From Pseudomonadota bacterium (GTDB lineage Bacteria; Pseudomonadota; Gammaproteobacteria; Burkholderiales; Gallionellaceae), in the NCBI GenBank assembly GCA_021782365.1, contig JAJXVB010000002.1, forward strand, positions 124,001 to 188,000: 64,000 bases of DNA. The letters run 5' to 3'. The notes under the pieces were generated by a model. The model was given only the letters and a program-made list of their open reading frames with translations, did not search any database and had not been told where the DNA came from. Positions 39,377 through 47,381 of this stretch are shown one piece after another. Each line of letters begins with the position of its first letter. Position 1 is the stretch's first letter. Both the position numbers and the translations under genes were made by a program.

Positions 39377-41077
39377 CTATTCGCGGTCTGCGCGGTTGCT
39401 CTTCCAGATGGAAAGCATCAGCCAGATTCCGCCTACGGCCGCGCTGGTGAACCCAAGAAGTCCCAGCACAGGAAGCCCGAACAGGCGCGGGCCTCCTGGC
39501 ACGGTCATCACGATCGAAGAGCCCACGATGAGCGAGGCGACCACGATGCCGATCACCAGGCGGTTCGCGGCGCTGTCGAGCTGATTGCCGACATGCCGGA
39601 GATTGGTGACGTCTATGTGGATTTCCAGTCTGCCCCGGCGAGCGGCGCGCAGCAGTCTGGAAAGATCGTGGGGAAGGCCCGAGATCAGCGACAGCATCTC
39701 GGTCAGCGCCTTGCCGCCGCGCTTGATCAATGCAGAAGGCGTGTACCTTGCCCGCAGCAATTCTTCCAGCATGGGCATGGCTTCGCCCGCGATGTCGAAA
39801 TCGGGGTCCAGCTCCCGTCCCATGCCTTCGAGAGAGATGAAGGCCTTGATCAGCAAGGCGAGGTCCGCTGGCAGCATCAGCTGGTGCTGGCGCAATATCG
39901 CCACCGTGTCGGAAAGCATCGTGCCCAGGCTCAACTGCTTCAAGGGAACGCCGTGATACTGGTCCAGGAAGGTCTGTATTTCCAGGGTGAGCGAGGCTTC
40001 GTCCTGAACGCCGTCTCCGGTCCAGTCGAGCAGCACGTCGAGCACTTTCTTGGGGTCGTGTCGCACGAGCCCCAGCAGAAAGTGGATCAGCTGTTCACGG
40101 CGTTCGTCGGTCAGCCTCCCAACCATGCCGAAATCGATGAATGCGATTCGGTTGTCTGGCAGGTAGAAAACGTTGCCTGGGTGGGGATCTGCGTGAAAGA
40201 AGCCGTCTTCGACTATCATCTTCAATACCGCGTGTGCGCCGCGGCGGGCGAGCAGCTTGCGGTCCAGCCCCGCCTCGTCGACGGCCTTTAGCTGGCGTCC
40301 AGGTATGCCCGATATGTATTCCTGCACGCATATTCTTTCGCCGGTCCATTGCCAGTAAACGCGCGGGATTTCAATGATGGGCAGCCCGGATTCATCCTTG
40401 TATTCGGCAAAATTCTGCAAGATGCGTTCGGCGTTTCGGCACTCGACCGAGAAATCCAGTTCGCGTCTCAAGGAAAGCGCAAACTGGCGCACCACCTCCT
40501 TGGGGCGGAAGCTGCGAAGCTCTGGGCTTTCCGATTCGGCAAGCTCGGAGAGCCTGGATAGCCAGCGCAGGTCTGCCTCGATCACGGGCCTTATGCCAGG
40601 GCGGCGCACCTTGAGGACCACCTCGTTGTTATCCTCCGTCCTTGCGCGATAGACCTGAGCGATGGAGGCTGCAGCGAGGGGTTCTGGATCGAAGTGTGCA
40701 AATATCTCTTCTGGAAGCGCTCCCAGGTCTTCCGTCAGCTGTTGCCGGATGTTCTCATAGGGTACGGGAGGAGCGCTGTCCTGCAGCTTGCCGAATTCCG
40801 CGATCCATTCCGGATCGAACATGTCCACCCGCGTGGCCAGAAGTTGGCCAAGCTTCACAAAGGTCGGCCCCATTTCCTCGAGCGCGCGACGCACCCTGAC
40901 GGGCGCCGGAAGGTGCGCGTGTTCGGACTTGCCGTTGCGATGAAAGCCTGCACGGTCCAGCGCATGCGTCACACCCATGCGGTTGACGATGTCGCCGAAA
41001 CCATAGCGGATCATGATGGTGGCGATGTCGTGCAGCCGGGATAGGTCTCGTACCGCCGCCAGAGCCTGCAATAGCAT
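39377..41077 (-). CDS. ABC1/UbiB-family atypical kinase
   Basis: A 566-residue member of the ABC1/ADCK/UbiB family, which supports quinone biosynthesis or lipid homeostasis. Visible are the family KxGQ motif in FVKLGQLLATR, the alanine-rich loop AAASIAQVYRAR, the catalytic lysine in VVLKVRRPG, FHADPHPGNVFY and the metal-binding IDFGMVG. Two membrane helices close the protein. There is no ubiE/ubiJ context, so it may be a UbiB paralogue and I give no symbol. Its ATG shares a base with the stop of the upstream gene (TGATG). Confidence 0.85.
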   Translation of the reverse strand: MLLQALAAVRDLSRLHDIATIMIRYGFGDIVNRMGVTHALDRAGFHRNGKSEHAHLPAPVRVRRALEEMGPTFVKLGQLLATRVDMFDPEWIAEFGKLQDSAPPVPYENIRQQLTEDLGALPEEIFAHFDPEPLAAASIAQVYRARTEDNNEVVLKVRRPGIRPVIEADLRWLSRLSELAESESPELRSFRPKEVVRQFALSLRRELDFSVECRNAERILQNFAEYKDESGLPIIEIPRVYWQWTGERICVQEYISGIPGRQLKAVDEAGLDRKLLARRGAHAVLKMIVEDGFFHADPHPGNVFYLPDNRIAFIDFGMVGRLTDERREQLIHFLLGLVRHDPKKVLDVLLDWTGDGVQDEASLTLEIQTFLDQYHGVPLKQLSLGTMLSDTVAILRQHQLMLPADLALLIKAFISLEGMGRELDPDFDIAGEAMPMLEELLRARYTPSALIKRGGKALTEMLSLISGLPHDLSRLLRAARRGRLEIHIDVTNLRHVGNQLDSAANRLVIGIVVASLIVGSSIVMTVPGGPRLFGLPVLGLLGFTSAAVGGIWLMLSIWKSNRADRE

Positions 41078-41733
41078 CAGCTTCCCTTGTCGGATGGCTT
41101 GATGTGTTCAGCTACTCCGGTGAGCACGCCTGCAGCGATCTGCCGCAACAGATCGGAAGTCGCCTGTGCAAAATGCAATCCTGCGACTGCCTGGGTTTTC
41201 CCCGCCGCAGTGAGCTGGTGTGTGATGATGGAGAGCGTTTCCTTGAGCTGTGTGCCAACCGCTGAACCATGGGTGCAGCTGTGGGCCACGATGTCGCGCA
41301 GGATTTCGCCCGCGGCATCCTTTGCGCTCGACGCCGAGGTCTGAAGCGTCTCAAGGAACATGGTCTCGATGTTTTCGAGGTTCTCACGCGCATGCGCAAG
41401 ATCTTCGCTGGAAAATTTCTGCGCGCGCCCGGCTGCTTCCTCGACCGCGAGCTTGGCGGCTGAAGCGACCTGCGCGAGCGCGCCATCCAGCCCTGCGACC
41501 GCCTGCTTTAGCTGCGTGCGCGCGGTATCGAGCTGTGCGGAAGACAGATTCAATTCCTTCTGGACAGCGGCCCTTGCTCCGCGCAGAACGCTGGCCGATA
41601 TCTTCTGCAGGGATTCGATGTCTAAAGAATGGGCATCGATGCGGCGCAGGGTCAACTGCTTGACCTGTTCCTGCACGTCATGCCCCTTTTCGATTGCATT
41701 CCTTACGTCGGCTTCCAGTGTGTCGTTCGACAT
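41077..41733 (-). CDS. Hypothetical helical protein (DUF6781-like) co-encoded with the ABC1 kinase
   Basis: A 218-residue alanine-rich, almost entirely helical protein with no signal peptide or membrane segment; the pattern recalls phasin-like or apolipoprotein-like amphipathic proteins and I tentatively compare it to DUF6781. Ribosome binding is strong (AAGGAGGAGG ahead of the ATG). It is translationally coupled to the ABC1 kinase, so a role in membrane or quinone-lipid handling is possible but not shown. Its promoter appears to use the repeat array at 41810-41850. Confidence 0.6.
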   Translation of the reverse strand: MSNDTLEADVRNAIEKGHDVQEQVKQLTLRRIDAHSLDIESLQKISASVLRGARAAVQKELNLSSAQLDTARTQLKQAVAGLDGALAQVASAAKLAVEEAAGRAQKFSSEDLAHARENLENIETMFLETLQTSASSAKDAAGEILRDIVAHSCTHGSAVGTQLKETLSIITHQLTAAGKTQAVAGLHFAQATSDLLRQIAAGVLTGVAEHIKPSDKGS

Positions 41734-41786
41734 ATCCTCCTCCTTTGTGAGTGGCTATCCTGAAATGTCCGGCTGCGCCTGGCAAA

Positions 41787-41815
41787 ATTATCTGCTCAAT
41801 TCGGCGCGAGATCAA
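41787..41815 (-). promoter_or_regulatory. Candidate promoter for the DUF6781-like / ABC1 operon
   Basis: On the minus strand, TTGATC (41815-41810) and GATAAT (41792-41787) are separated by exactly 17 bases, upstream of the gene starting at 41733. The -35 hexamer is the last unit of the palindromic array, so a repressor or activator bound to the array would act directly on this promoter. Confidence 0.5.
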
Positions 41816-41850
41816 ATGATTTGATCAAATGATTTGATCAAATGATTTGA
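41810..41850. repeat. Tandem palindromic 13-bp array
   Basis: Three contiguous copies of a 13-base unit (41810-41822, 41823-41835, 41836-41848). They create two perfect 12-bp palindromes, ATTTGATCAAAT, at 41819-41830 and 41832-41843, with partial sites on each side. Regular spacing of just over one helical turn suggests cooperative binding of a dimeric regulator, or a trace of repeated insertion or slippage. Confidence 0.85.
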
Positions 41851-42023
41851 AAGTCCGGTGCGAATCTCACGGCATGCATCTGCTTGGGACGATAGCCTCG
41901 TCCACCTGTGTTTCGGGATAGCTCTCGGCTGATGGTGAATGGGCTCCGTTCAAGCACGTTGGCAATCTCGAACTGTGTGTGTACCTCTCTCTTCATGGCA
42001 TAAATCTGGTATCGTTCTTCATG
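41838..42023 (-). pseudogene. IS30-family transposase N-terminal remnant
   Basis: Read on the minus strand, this stretch encodes EERYQIYAMKREVHTQFEIA, then VLERSPFTISRELSRN and GGRGYRPKQMHAV, the helix-turn-helix start of IS30 transposases, before a TGA at 41840-41838 inside the repeat array. The DDE catalytic domain is absent and the residues before EERYQ no longer match, so this is a degraded fragment of about 60 codons. It marks a past insertion between the ABC1 operon and the acuI-like gene. Confidence 0.8.
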
Positions 42024-42189
42024 GGGAGAGCGTAGCGAGGGGGCGGGTCCTGTGTGTAGTTCATTTCTGCAATTTCGACTGGCTGGTCAAAAGGCTCAGA
42101 TACTACCGCATCTCTCCCACTTGACCAGAATCACTCAAAATTGCACTTCAAACTTGAATCCGCCACATGAGCTACGATGAAAATTTCCA
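42024..42189. other. Non-coding stretch between the IS30 remnant and the acuI-like gene
   Basis: No gene recognised. An inverted repeat CTGGTCAA (42083-42090) / TTGACCAG (42121-42128) with a 30-base loop lies here and could be a mobile-element trace or an operator for the following gene. Confidence 0.35.
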
Positions 42190-43173
42190 ATGAATAAATT
42201 TTCTGCTTACCGCATCTTTGAACAGGACGGCAGGTCGCAAGGCCGTTTCGTCGATCTTTCCCTGGGTGATCTGGATCCAGGGGAGGTCTTGATCAGGTCG
42301 CATTTTTCGAGCGTGAATTACAAGGATGCGCTGGCGGCAACAGGAAAGGGAAAAGTGGTGCGGCGCTTTCCCTGTGTTGGCGGAGTTGACGTGTCAGGCG
42401 TCGTCGAACATTCAGAGGATGTGCGTTTCAGTAAGGGCGATCAGGTTCTGGTCACGGGCTATGGCATGGGCGTATCGCACGATGGGGGATTTGCCGAATA
42501 TGTGCGCGTGCCGGCAGACTGGATCGTGCCGCTGCCTTCCGGTTTGACGCTTTATGATGCGATGGCGCTGGGTACTGCCGGATTCACCGCTGCGCTGTCT
42601 ATGCACAGGCTTGAGCAGAATGAATTGTCTCCAGACGGCGGCAAAGTGGTCGTGACGGGGGCTACAGGCGGCGTCTCCAGTCTTGCGATCGCGATGCTCG
42701 CTCAAAAAGGCTACGAGGTCGCGGCAATTACCGGGAAGCGGGATGCGCACGATTACCTGAAGTCCCTGGGGGCGGCTCAGGTTATCGACCGCAGAGAGCT
42801 TGAAATGGGAGTGAGGCCGTTGGAGAAGGCGCAATGGGCAGGCGCCTTCGATTCAGTAGGCGGAGAGATGCTGGCCTGGCTTACGCGCACCATGCTTCAG
42901 GATGGCGCGATCGCAAGCTATGGCAACGCAGGTGGCATAGAGCTCAATACGACTGTGTTGCCATTCATCCTGCGCGGCGTGAAGCTGATCGGCATAGACT
43001 CTTCCGCAACCAGGATGCCGCTTCGTCTCAAGATATGGAGGAGGCTTGCGACCGACCTTCTTCCTTCTGTGCTCGATAAAACTGTGCATACGATTTCCAT
43101 CGAGAAACTTCCTGAAGTCTTCGAGGCGATGCTTGATGAAAAATCCCATGGCCGCGCCGTGATCAGGTTCTGA
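42190..43173 (+). CDS. AcuI/YhdH-type NADPH-dependent quinone or acryloyl-CoA reductase
   Basis: A 327-residue zinc-free medium-chain dehydrogenase/reductase of the YhdH/AcuI group, which reduces acryloyl-CoA or related enones with NADPH. Characteristic segments are SSVNYKDALAATGKGKVVR, GVDVSGVVEHSEDVRFSKGD and the nucleotide-binding VVVTGATGGVSSLAIAMLA. Full length. It stands alone, so the physiological substrate is not indicated by context. Confidence 0.85.
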   Translation: MNKFSAYRIFEQDGRSQGRFVDLSLGDLDPGEVLIRSHFSSVNYKDALAATGKGKVVRRFPCVGGVDVSGVVEHSEDVRFSKGDQVLVTGYGMGVSHDGGFAEYVRVPADWIVPLPSGLTLYDAMALGTAGFTAALSMHRLEQNELSPDGGKVVVTGATGGVSSLAIAMLAQKGYEVAAITGKRDAHDYLKSLGAAQVIDRRELEMGVRPLEKAQWAGAFDSVGGEMLAWLTRTMLQDGAIASYGNAGGIELNTTVLPFILRGVKLIGIDSSATRMPLRLKIWRRLATDLLPSVLDKTVHTISIEKLPEVFEAMLDEKSHGRAVIRF

Positions 43174-43202
43174 TCTTGGGTTGATGGGAGTGATGATATA
43201 AT
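43174..43202 (+). promoter_or_regulatory. Candidate tRNA-Leu promoter
   Basis: A perfect TATAAT -10 at 43197-43202 lies eleven bases upstream of the tRNA-Leu 5' end, with a weak TCTTGG/CTTGGG -35 about 16-17 bases earlier, right after the acuI-like stop. Confidence 0.5.
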
Positions 43203-43213
43203 CCGCATTCTTT

Positions 43214-43298
43214 GCGAGTGTGGCGGAATTGGTAGACGCACTGGATTTAGGTTCCAGCGCCTTACAGCGTGGGAGTTCGAGTCTCCCCACTCGCACCA
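43214..43298 (+). tRNA. tRNA-Leu (UAG)
   Basis: An 85-nt class II tRNA with acceptor stem GCGAGTG (43214-43220) pairing with CACTCGC (43288-43294), discriminator A and encoded CCA (43296-43298). The anticodon stem CTGGA/TCCAG closes the seven-base loop TTTAGGT, giving anticodon UAG for CUN leucine codons. A long variable arm and the TTCGA T-loop are present. Nothing indicates an integrated element at its 3' end: the multi-PAS gene begins seven bases on, converging. Confidence 0.95.
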
Positions 43299-43304
43299 TC
43301 AGCA

Positions 43305-46112
43305 TCAATGCAAATTCATCTCGAACTGCTCGATAGGTTCGGGCTTGCCGAAGAGATATCCTTGGTAGTGGGTGCAGCTCTGGTTTAAGAGCATCTCCAT
43401 TTGCTCTTGGGCCTCCACTCCTTCTGCGATGACATTCATGTTCAGTCCTTCCGCCATCGCGATGATGGTATGCACGATGGCCTTGTCGCTAGTATTGGTT
43501 GCGATGTCGTGGACAAAGGAGCGGTCTATCTTGATCTGGTCTAGCGGAAGGCGCTTTATGTATTGCAGGGAGGAATAACCGGTTCCGAAGTCGTCGAGCG
43601 AGAACCTGACGCCCAGTTTCTTCAATGCATTCATGGTCGATATGGTTTCGTCGATGTTTTCCTGCAGCAGGCTTTCGGTCAGCTCGAGCTTCAGTCTCAT
43701 CGGATTGATCTTGTTGCGGGCTATTGCATCCTGCACCTGAAAGACGAATTCAGGATCCTTGAATTGCCTTGCGCTGACGTTTATGGAAAGCGTCAGATTT
43801 TTGGTGATCGCTTGCCTTTGCCATGAACTGATCTGGGAACAGGCGGTTTCCAGCACCCATTGCCCGATGGGCAGGATGAGTCCGGACTCTTCTGCCAGTG
43901 GGATGAATTGTTCGGGATATATCATGCCTTTCTCAGGATGCTTCCAGCGTATCAGGGCTTCCGCTCCGAGCGCCTGATGATCGCTGTTGGTCTGGATCTG
44001 GTAGTAAAGCTCCAGTTGCTTTTCAGAAAGCGCACGGCGCAGCTCATGCTCCATGCCGACCCTCGCATCTATGCTCTCCTGCATCCGCCGGTCAAAGAAG
44101 CGCAGCGTGTTGCGACCGGCCTTCTTGGATTGATACATGGTGATGTCCGCCTGTTTCATCAGTTCTTCCATGGTCTGATGATTCTCGTTGAACAGGGTGA
44201 TGCCGATGCTGGCCGTGCAATGATACAGGTGATTGGCAAGCTGGTAGGGCTGCCTCAATTGAGCCAGGATTTTGTCTCCTATCGCTTCTGTCTGAGCAGC
44301 TGCCTCGAGCATTTGCATGTCGAGTTCCAGGAGCATCACCACGAACTCGTCTCCGCCAAGACGCGCCACGGTATCGCCTTCACGGACACAGGATTCGAGC
44401 CGATTTGCAACTTCCTTCAGGAGCATGTCGCCGACATCGTGTCCTAGGGTGTCGTTTAGATTCTTGAAGTTGTCGACATCGATGAACAAGAGCGCGCCGG
44501 ACCAGCCATGGCGCTCGCTCGAAACCATCGCCTGCTTCAGCCTGTCGAGCAGCAGCGCGCGATTTGGCAGGCCGGTTAACTGGTCATGGTAAGCGAGGTA
44601 TTCGATTTTTCTTTCGGTCAGTTTGCGTTCGCTGATGTCCTTGACGGTTGCGATGTGACTCGCGATGCTGCCATCCTTATCCTTGACGACAGAGGGGCTG
44701 ACAATGACGGGAAACCGCCTTCCCTCCTTGTGCATGAAGGTCAGCTCCCAGTCGTTCATCTCGCCCTTCAATGTACATCGGAATGAGGCATCGATCTTCT
44801 CATGCTCCTCGGGCGGCCAATATGGGAAAGGAGGGGTGGTGCCTATCAGTTCTTCGCGCGTAAAGCCTGTCATCCTGCAGAAGGCCGGGTTTGCATCAAT
44901 GGTGACGGCATTCTGATCCAGTATCGAAAAGCCATCCTGCATGGAACGTATCAGATTGTTCGAGAATTCGAGCGATGCCTCCAGTCTTTCGCGGTTTTTC
45001 TTGCGCGCGCTGATGTCCCTGAAGAATGAAACGAATTGCTGCTGCTCGGGCAGATGGCTGACCGAGACTTCGACATCGAACAGGCTGCCGTCCTTTTTTC
45101 GATGCTTGGATTCAAATAGGGCGTTGCCTTCTGAGCTTATTTTCTTGATGCGCTCTTTCACGTCGTCGCGTGAATCTAGCGCATCGACCTCTGAGATGTG
45201 CATGTTCAGCAATTCTTCTATCATATACCCAGACATGTCGGCATAAGCCTGGTTTACTTCCAGAAGATTGCCTTTCATGTCGGTCAGCCAGAACCCGTCG
45301 CGGGTGGTCTTGAGTACCGCCTGGTAGCGGTTCATCGCATTTTCGGCGATTTTGCGATCGGTTATGTCGCGTTTGATCGAGACGAGCCGGCCGTCTTCGA
45401 GCATTTTTGCGGTCATGTCCACCACGATGAAGCTGCCGTCCTTGCGGCGCAGCCGGCGCTCTTCATGTACTGGCTGGCCGGACCAGAGCGTTTCGAGCAG
45501 CATTTGAAAGTTCGGCAAGTCATCCGGGTGAATGAAGTCCTTGATGCCAAGCGTAAGAAACTCGTCGCACGTATAGCCAAACAGGTCGCAGGCGGCCAGA
45601 TTGACTTCGATATAATGCAGGCCTTCATGGTCGGCTACCGTGATCGCATCGCCTGCCTGTTTTATGATATCGCGGTAGCTGCGCTCGTTTTTTTGCAGCG
45701 CATCCAAAAGCCCAGGCTTGAAGACGGGTGCGCCGTTCCATGTCTGCATGTCGTTTGGGGTGGAGGTGTGATGCGGCTTGGCGGCTTCCTTGCGAGATCT
45801 GATGTCGCGGACGGTGGAAAGAAAAGCCTTTTTCCCGTTCAATGCGATAGTCCTGCTGTAAATCTCTATGGGCAAAACAGAGCCGTCATGGTGCAACTGT
45901 TCCGACTCGAGATAGTCTCCTTCCATTTTCGCAAAAGCATGGCTTTGCAGGATAAAGTCGTCCATCGTCCGGCCCAGCATCTCAGCCTTTGCGTAGCCTA
46001 GCTGTTGATGGGCGATCCGATTGAGATCAACGATGATGCGGTTTTCATCGAGGATGAACATCGCATCCGCGGCGAGATCGAACAGCCCATGGTAATCCTT
46101 ATCGCTTAGCAT
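43305..46112 (-). CDS. Multi-PAS GGDEF-EAL signalling protein
   Basis: A soluble 935-residue protein with about four PAS domains (near 1-110, 145-260, 265-385 and 390-510), then GGDEF (LTGLPNRALLLDRL; ARLGGDEFVVML) and EAL (AEALIRWKHPEKG; DDFGTGYSSLQYIKR; IKIDRSFV). All catalytic motifs are intact, so it may synthesise and degrade cyclic-di-GMP under PAS control. The ATG at 46112 is preferred since AGAGG stands six bases upstream; an ATG two codons earlier directly abuts that site. It converges on tRNA-Leu. Confidence 0.9.
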   Translation of the reverse strand: MLSDKDYHGLFDLAADAMFILDENRIIVDLNRIAHQQLGYAKAEMLGRTMDDFILQSHAFAKMEGDYLESEQLHHDGSVLPIEIYSRTIALNGKKAFLSTVRDIRSRKEAAKPHHTSTPNDMQTWNGAPVFKPGLLDALQKNERSYRDIIKQAGDAITVADHEGLHYIEVNLAACDLFGYTCDEFLTLGIKDFIHPDDLPNFQMLLETLWSGQPVHEERRLRRKDGSFIVVDMTAKMLEDGRLVSIKRDITDRKIAENAMNRYQAVLKTTRDGFWLTDMKGNLLEVNQAYADMSGYMIEELLNMHISEVDALDSRDDVKERIKKISSEGNALFESKHRKKDGSLFDVEVSVSHLPEQQQFVSFFRDISARKKNRERLEASLEFSNNLIRSMQDGFSILDQNAVTIDANPAFCRMTGFTREELIGTTPPFPYWPPEEHEKIDASFRCTLKGEMNDWELTFMHKEGRRFPVIVSPSVVKDKDGSIASHIATVKDISERKLTERKIEYLAYHDQLTGLPNRALLLDRLKQAMVSSERHGWSGALLFIDVDNFKNLNDTLGHDVGDMLLKEVANRLESCVREGDTVARLGGDEFVVMLLELDMQMLEAAAQTEAIGDKILAQLRQPYQLANHLYHCTASIGITLFNENHQTMEELMKQADITMYQSKKAGRNTLRFFDRRMQESIDARVGMEHELRRALSEKQLELYYQIQTNSDHQALGAEALIRWKHPEKGMIYPEQFIPLAEESGLILPIGQWVLETACSQISSWQRQAITKNLTLSINVSARQFKDPEFVFQVQDAIARNKINPMRLKLELTESLLQENIDETISTMNALKKLGVRFSLDDFGTGYSSLQYIKRLPLDQIKIDRSFVHDIATNTSDKAIVHTIIAMAEGLNMNVIAEGVEAQEQMEMLLNQSCTHYQGYLFGKPEPIEQFEMNLH

Positions 46113-46242
46113 CGGCATCCTCTACTGTTGACTCATTACTTGGGGGCATGAGCAAACGAACGGGATATTACTATAATTTTCAGCGAATGATGATTAAACA
46201 GCGTTCGGGTAGTTTTTTACCGTAGAGGCCCTAGTGCACGTT

Positions 46243-46653
46243 TCAATCTACCACGCCCCAGATGGTAAAGTCCTGTCCCGGCAGGATATGCATGTCAGGA
46301 TAGTCAGGATGCGCAGAGCGAAGGATTGGACCGTCTGGCGAATGCAGCAGCTGTTTGATCACGAATTCTCCTTCCACCACCGCGATCACGATAGAACCTG
46401 GGCAGGGGGTGAGGGCGCGATCGACCACCAGCAGATCGCCATCCAGAATTCCCAACCCCTGCATGGAGTCGCCCGAGACTCTCATGAAAAAAGTCGATTC
46501 GCGTCGTTTGATCGAATGTTTGTTCTGGTTAAGGGTGGCAGGTGATGATCCCGCAGGCATCGCGCATTTAAGCAATGCGCTTTGGCGAAAAAACAGTTCC
46601 TTGTTCGGATAAGTCATCGAGAGCAGGGCTTTGCGGGATGAATGCTGAAGCAT
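46243..46653 (-). CDS. umuD: UmuD-like S24 self-cleaving protein
   Basis: A 136-residue S24-family protein whose body matches UmuD: an Ala-Gly cleavage site in CAMPAGSSPA, catalytic serine in VSGDSMQGLGILDGD and catalytic lysine in EGEFVIKQLL. UmuD, cut by RecA-stimulated autoproteolysis, activates DNA polymerase V. It starts two bases after the LexA-like stop with AGAGG placed well, so the two form one operon. No umuC follows; the next gene on this strand is the PAS-GGDEF-EAL gene. Confidence 0.78.
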   Translation of the reverse strand: MLQHSSRKALLSMTYPNKELFFRQSALLKCAMPAGSSPATLNQNKHSIKRRESTFFMRVSGDSMQGLGILDGDLLVVDRALTPCPGSIVIAVVEGEFVIKQLLHSPDGPILRSAHPDYPDMHILPGQDFTIWGVVD

Positions 46654-46655
46654 GT

Positions 46656-47237
46656 TTACCTCTTGTATTTGCGAACAAGGCCTATGAGCACGCCGAATAT
46701 TTCCAGCGTGCCCTGCGGGCGGATGACGGGAAAGGCAGGATTGGCAGGACGCAGTATGAATGCGCCATTTTCTCTATCCAGGGTCTTGAGCGTGAAGTCG
46801 TTGTCCACGATGGCGACCACGATATCGCCTATGTTTGCAGTCAATCGCTTTTCCACCACGGCGACATCGCCGTCCTGGATGCCGGCGTCTATCATCGAGT
46901 CACCTTTCACCGTGATGAGGGTGGTTTTGGAGGGCGTGTCGATCAGCATTTCGTCGATGACGAAATAATCGCCCTGAGTGGCTGTCACGGAGACCGGCAT
47001 GCCCGCCTGTACGGTCGATTCTGCATGCGCACGAGCAAAGAATTGCCGCGTCGGAATCCAGCTGCCGTCCGGTGTGCGCTCGATGAAATCGGCATCTGCG
47101 AGGCGCGTCAGTATGGTTTTCACCCAGGATTTGGAGGCAATGCCGAAGACCTCGCACAGCTTTGCGTAGGACGGGATGTTTTTCCAGTCGGCATAATAAT
47201 CCTGAAGTTTGCTAAGATACTCGCTGTCTTTGGACAT
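46656..47237 (-). CDS. LexA-like S24 repressor
   Basis: A 193-residue protein with an N-terminal winged-helix-like DNA-binding region (SKLQDYYADWKNIPSYAKLC, then KSWVKTILTRLADADFIERT) and a C-terminal S24 peptidase domain: cleavage site VQAGMP, catalytic serine in VKGDSMIDAGIQDGD and lysine in NDFTLKTL. The start at 47237 follows AAAGGG; an earlier in-frame ATG at 47297 lies in the promoter. The N-terminus diverges from classical LexA, fitting the unusual operators upstream, so it is a LexA-like or LexA2-type repressor rather than confidently LexA itself. Confidence 0.8.
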   Translation of the reverse strand: MSKDSEYLSKLQDYYADWKNIPSYAKLCEVFGIASKSWVKTILTRLADADFIERTPDGSWIPTRQFFARAHAESTVQAGMPVSVTATQGDYFVIDEMLIDTPSKTTLITVKGDSMIDAGIQDGDVAVVEKRLTANIGDIVVAIVDNDFTLKTLDRENGAFILRPANPAFPVIRPQGTLEIFGVLIGLVRKYKR

Positions 47238-47250
47238 GGTAAACCCTTTG

Positions 47251-47297
47251 AGAACGAACGTGCTGATCAATATAAAGAACGTTTGTTCTGTTGTCAA
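47251..47297 (-). promoter_or_regulatory. LexA-like operon promoter with two GAAC-N4-GTTC-type operators
   Basis: On the minus strand, TTGACA (47297-47292) and TATATT (47274-47269) are spaced by exactly 17 bases, a near-consensus sigma-70 promoter. A perfect palindrome AGAAC-N4-GTTCT (47276-47289) fills the spacer; a second, one-mismatch copy (47251-47264) covers the likely start point. The 25-base spacing puts both on nearly the same helix face, as expected for autorepression. Confidence 0.75.
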
Positions 47298-47381
47298 TCC
47301 TATGGATTGCTGAAAGCGACTTTGCCCGATGCGGCTTAAATTTCAATACAAATATCAAGCAGCTATCAGTTAGAATGCAGC

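Noticed and set aside
42083-42128. Terminal inverted repeats of a second insertion sequence (IS21-like)
   Set aside because: Only 8-bp arms and no transposase reading frame nearby; left as an unexplained inverted repeat.
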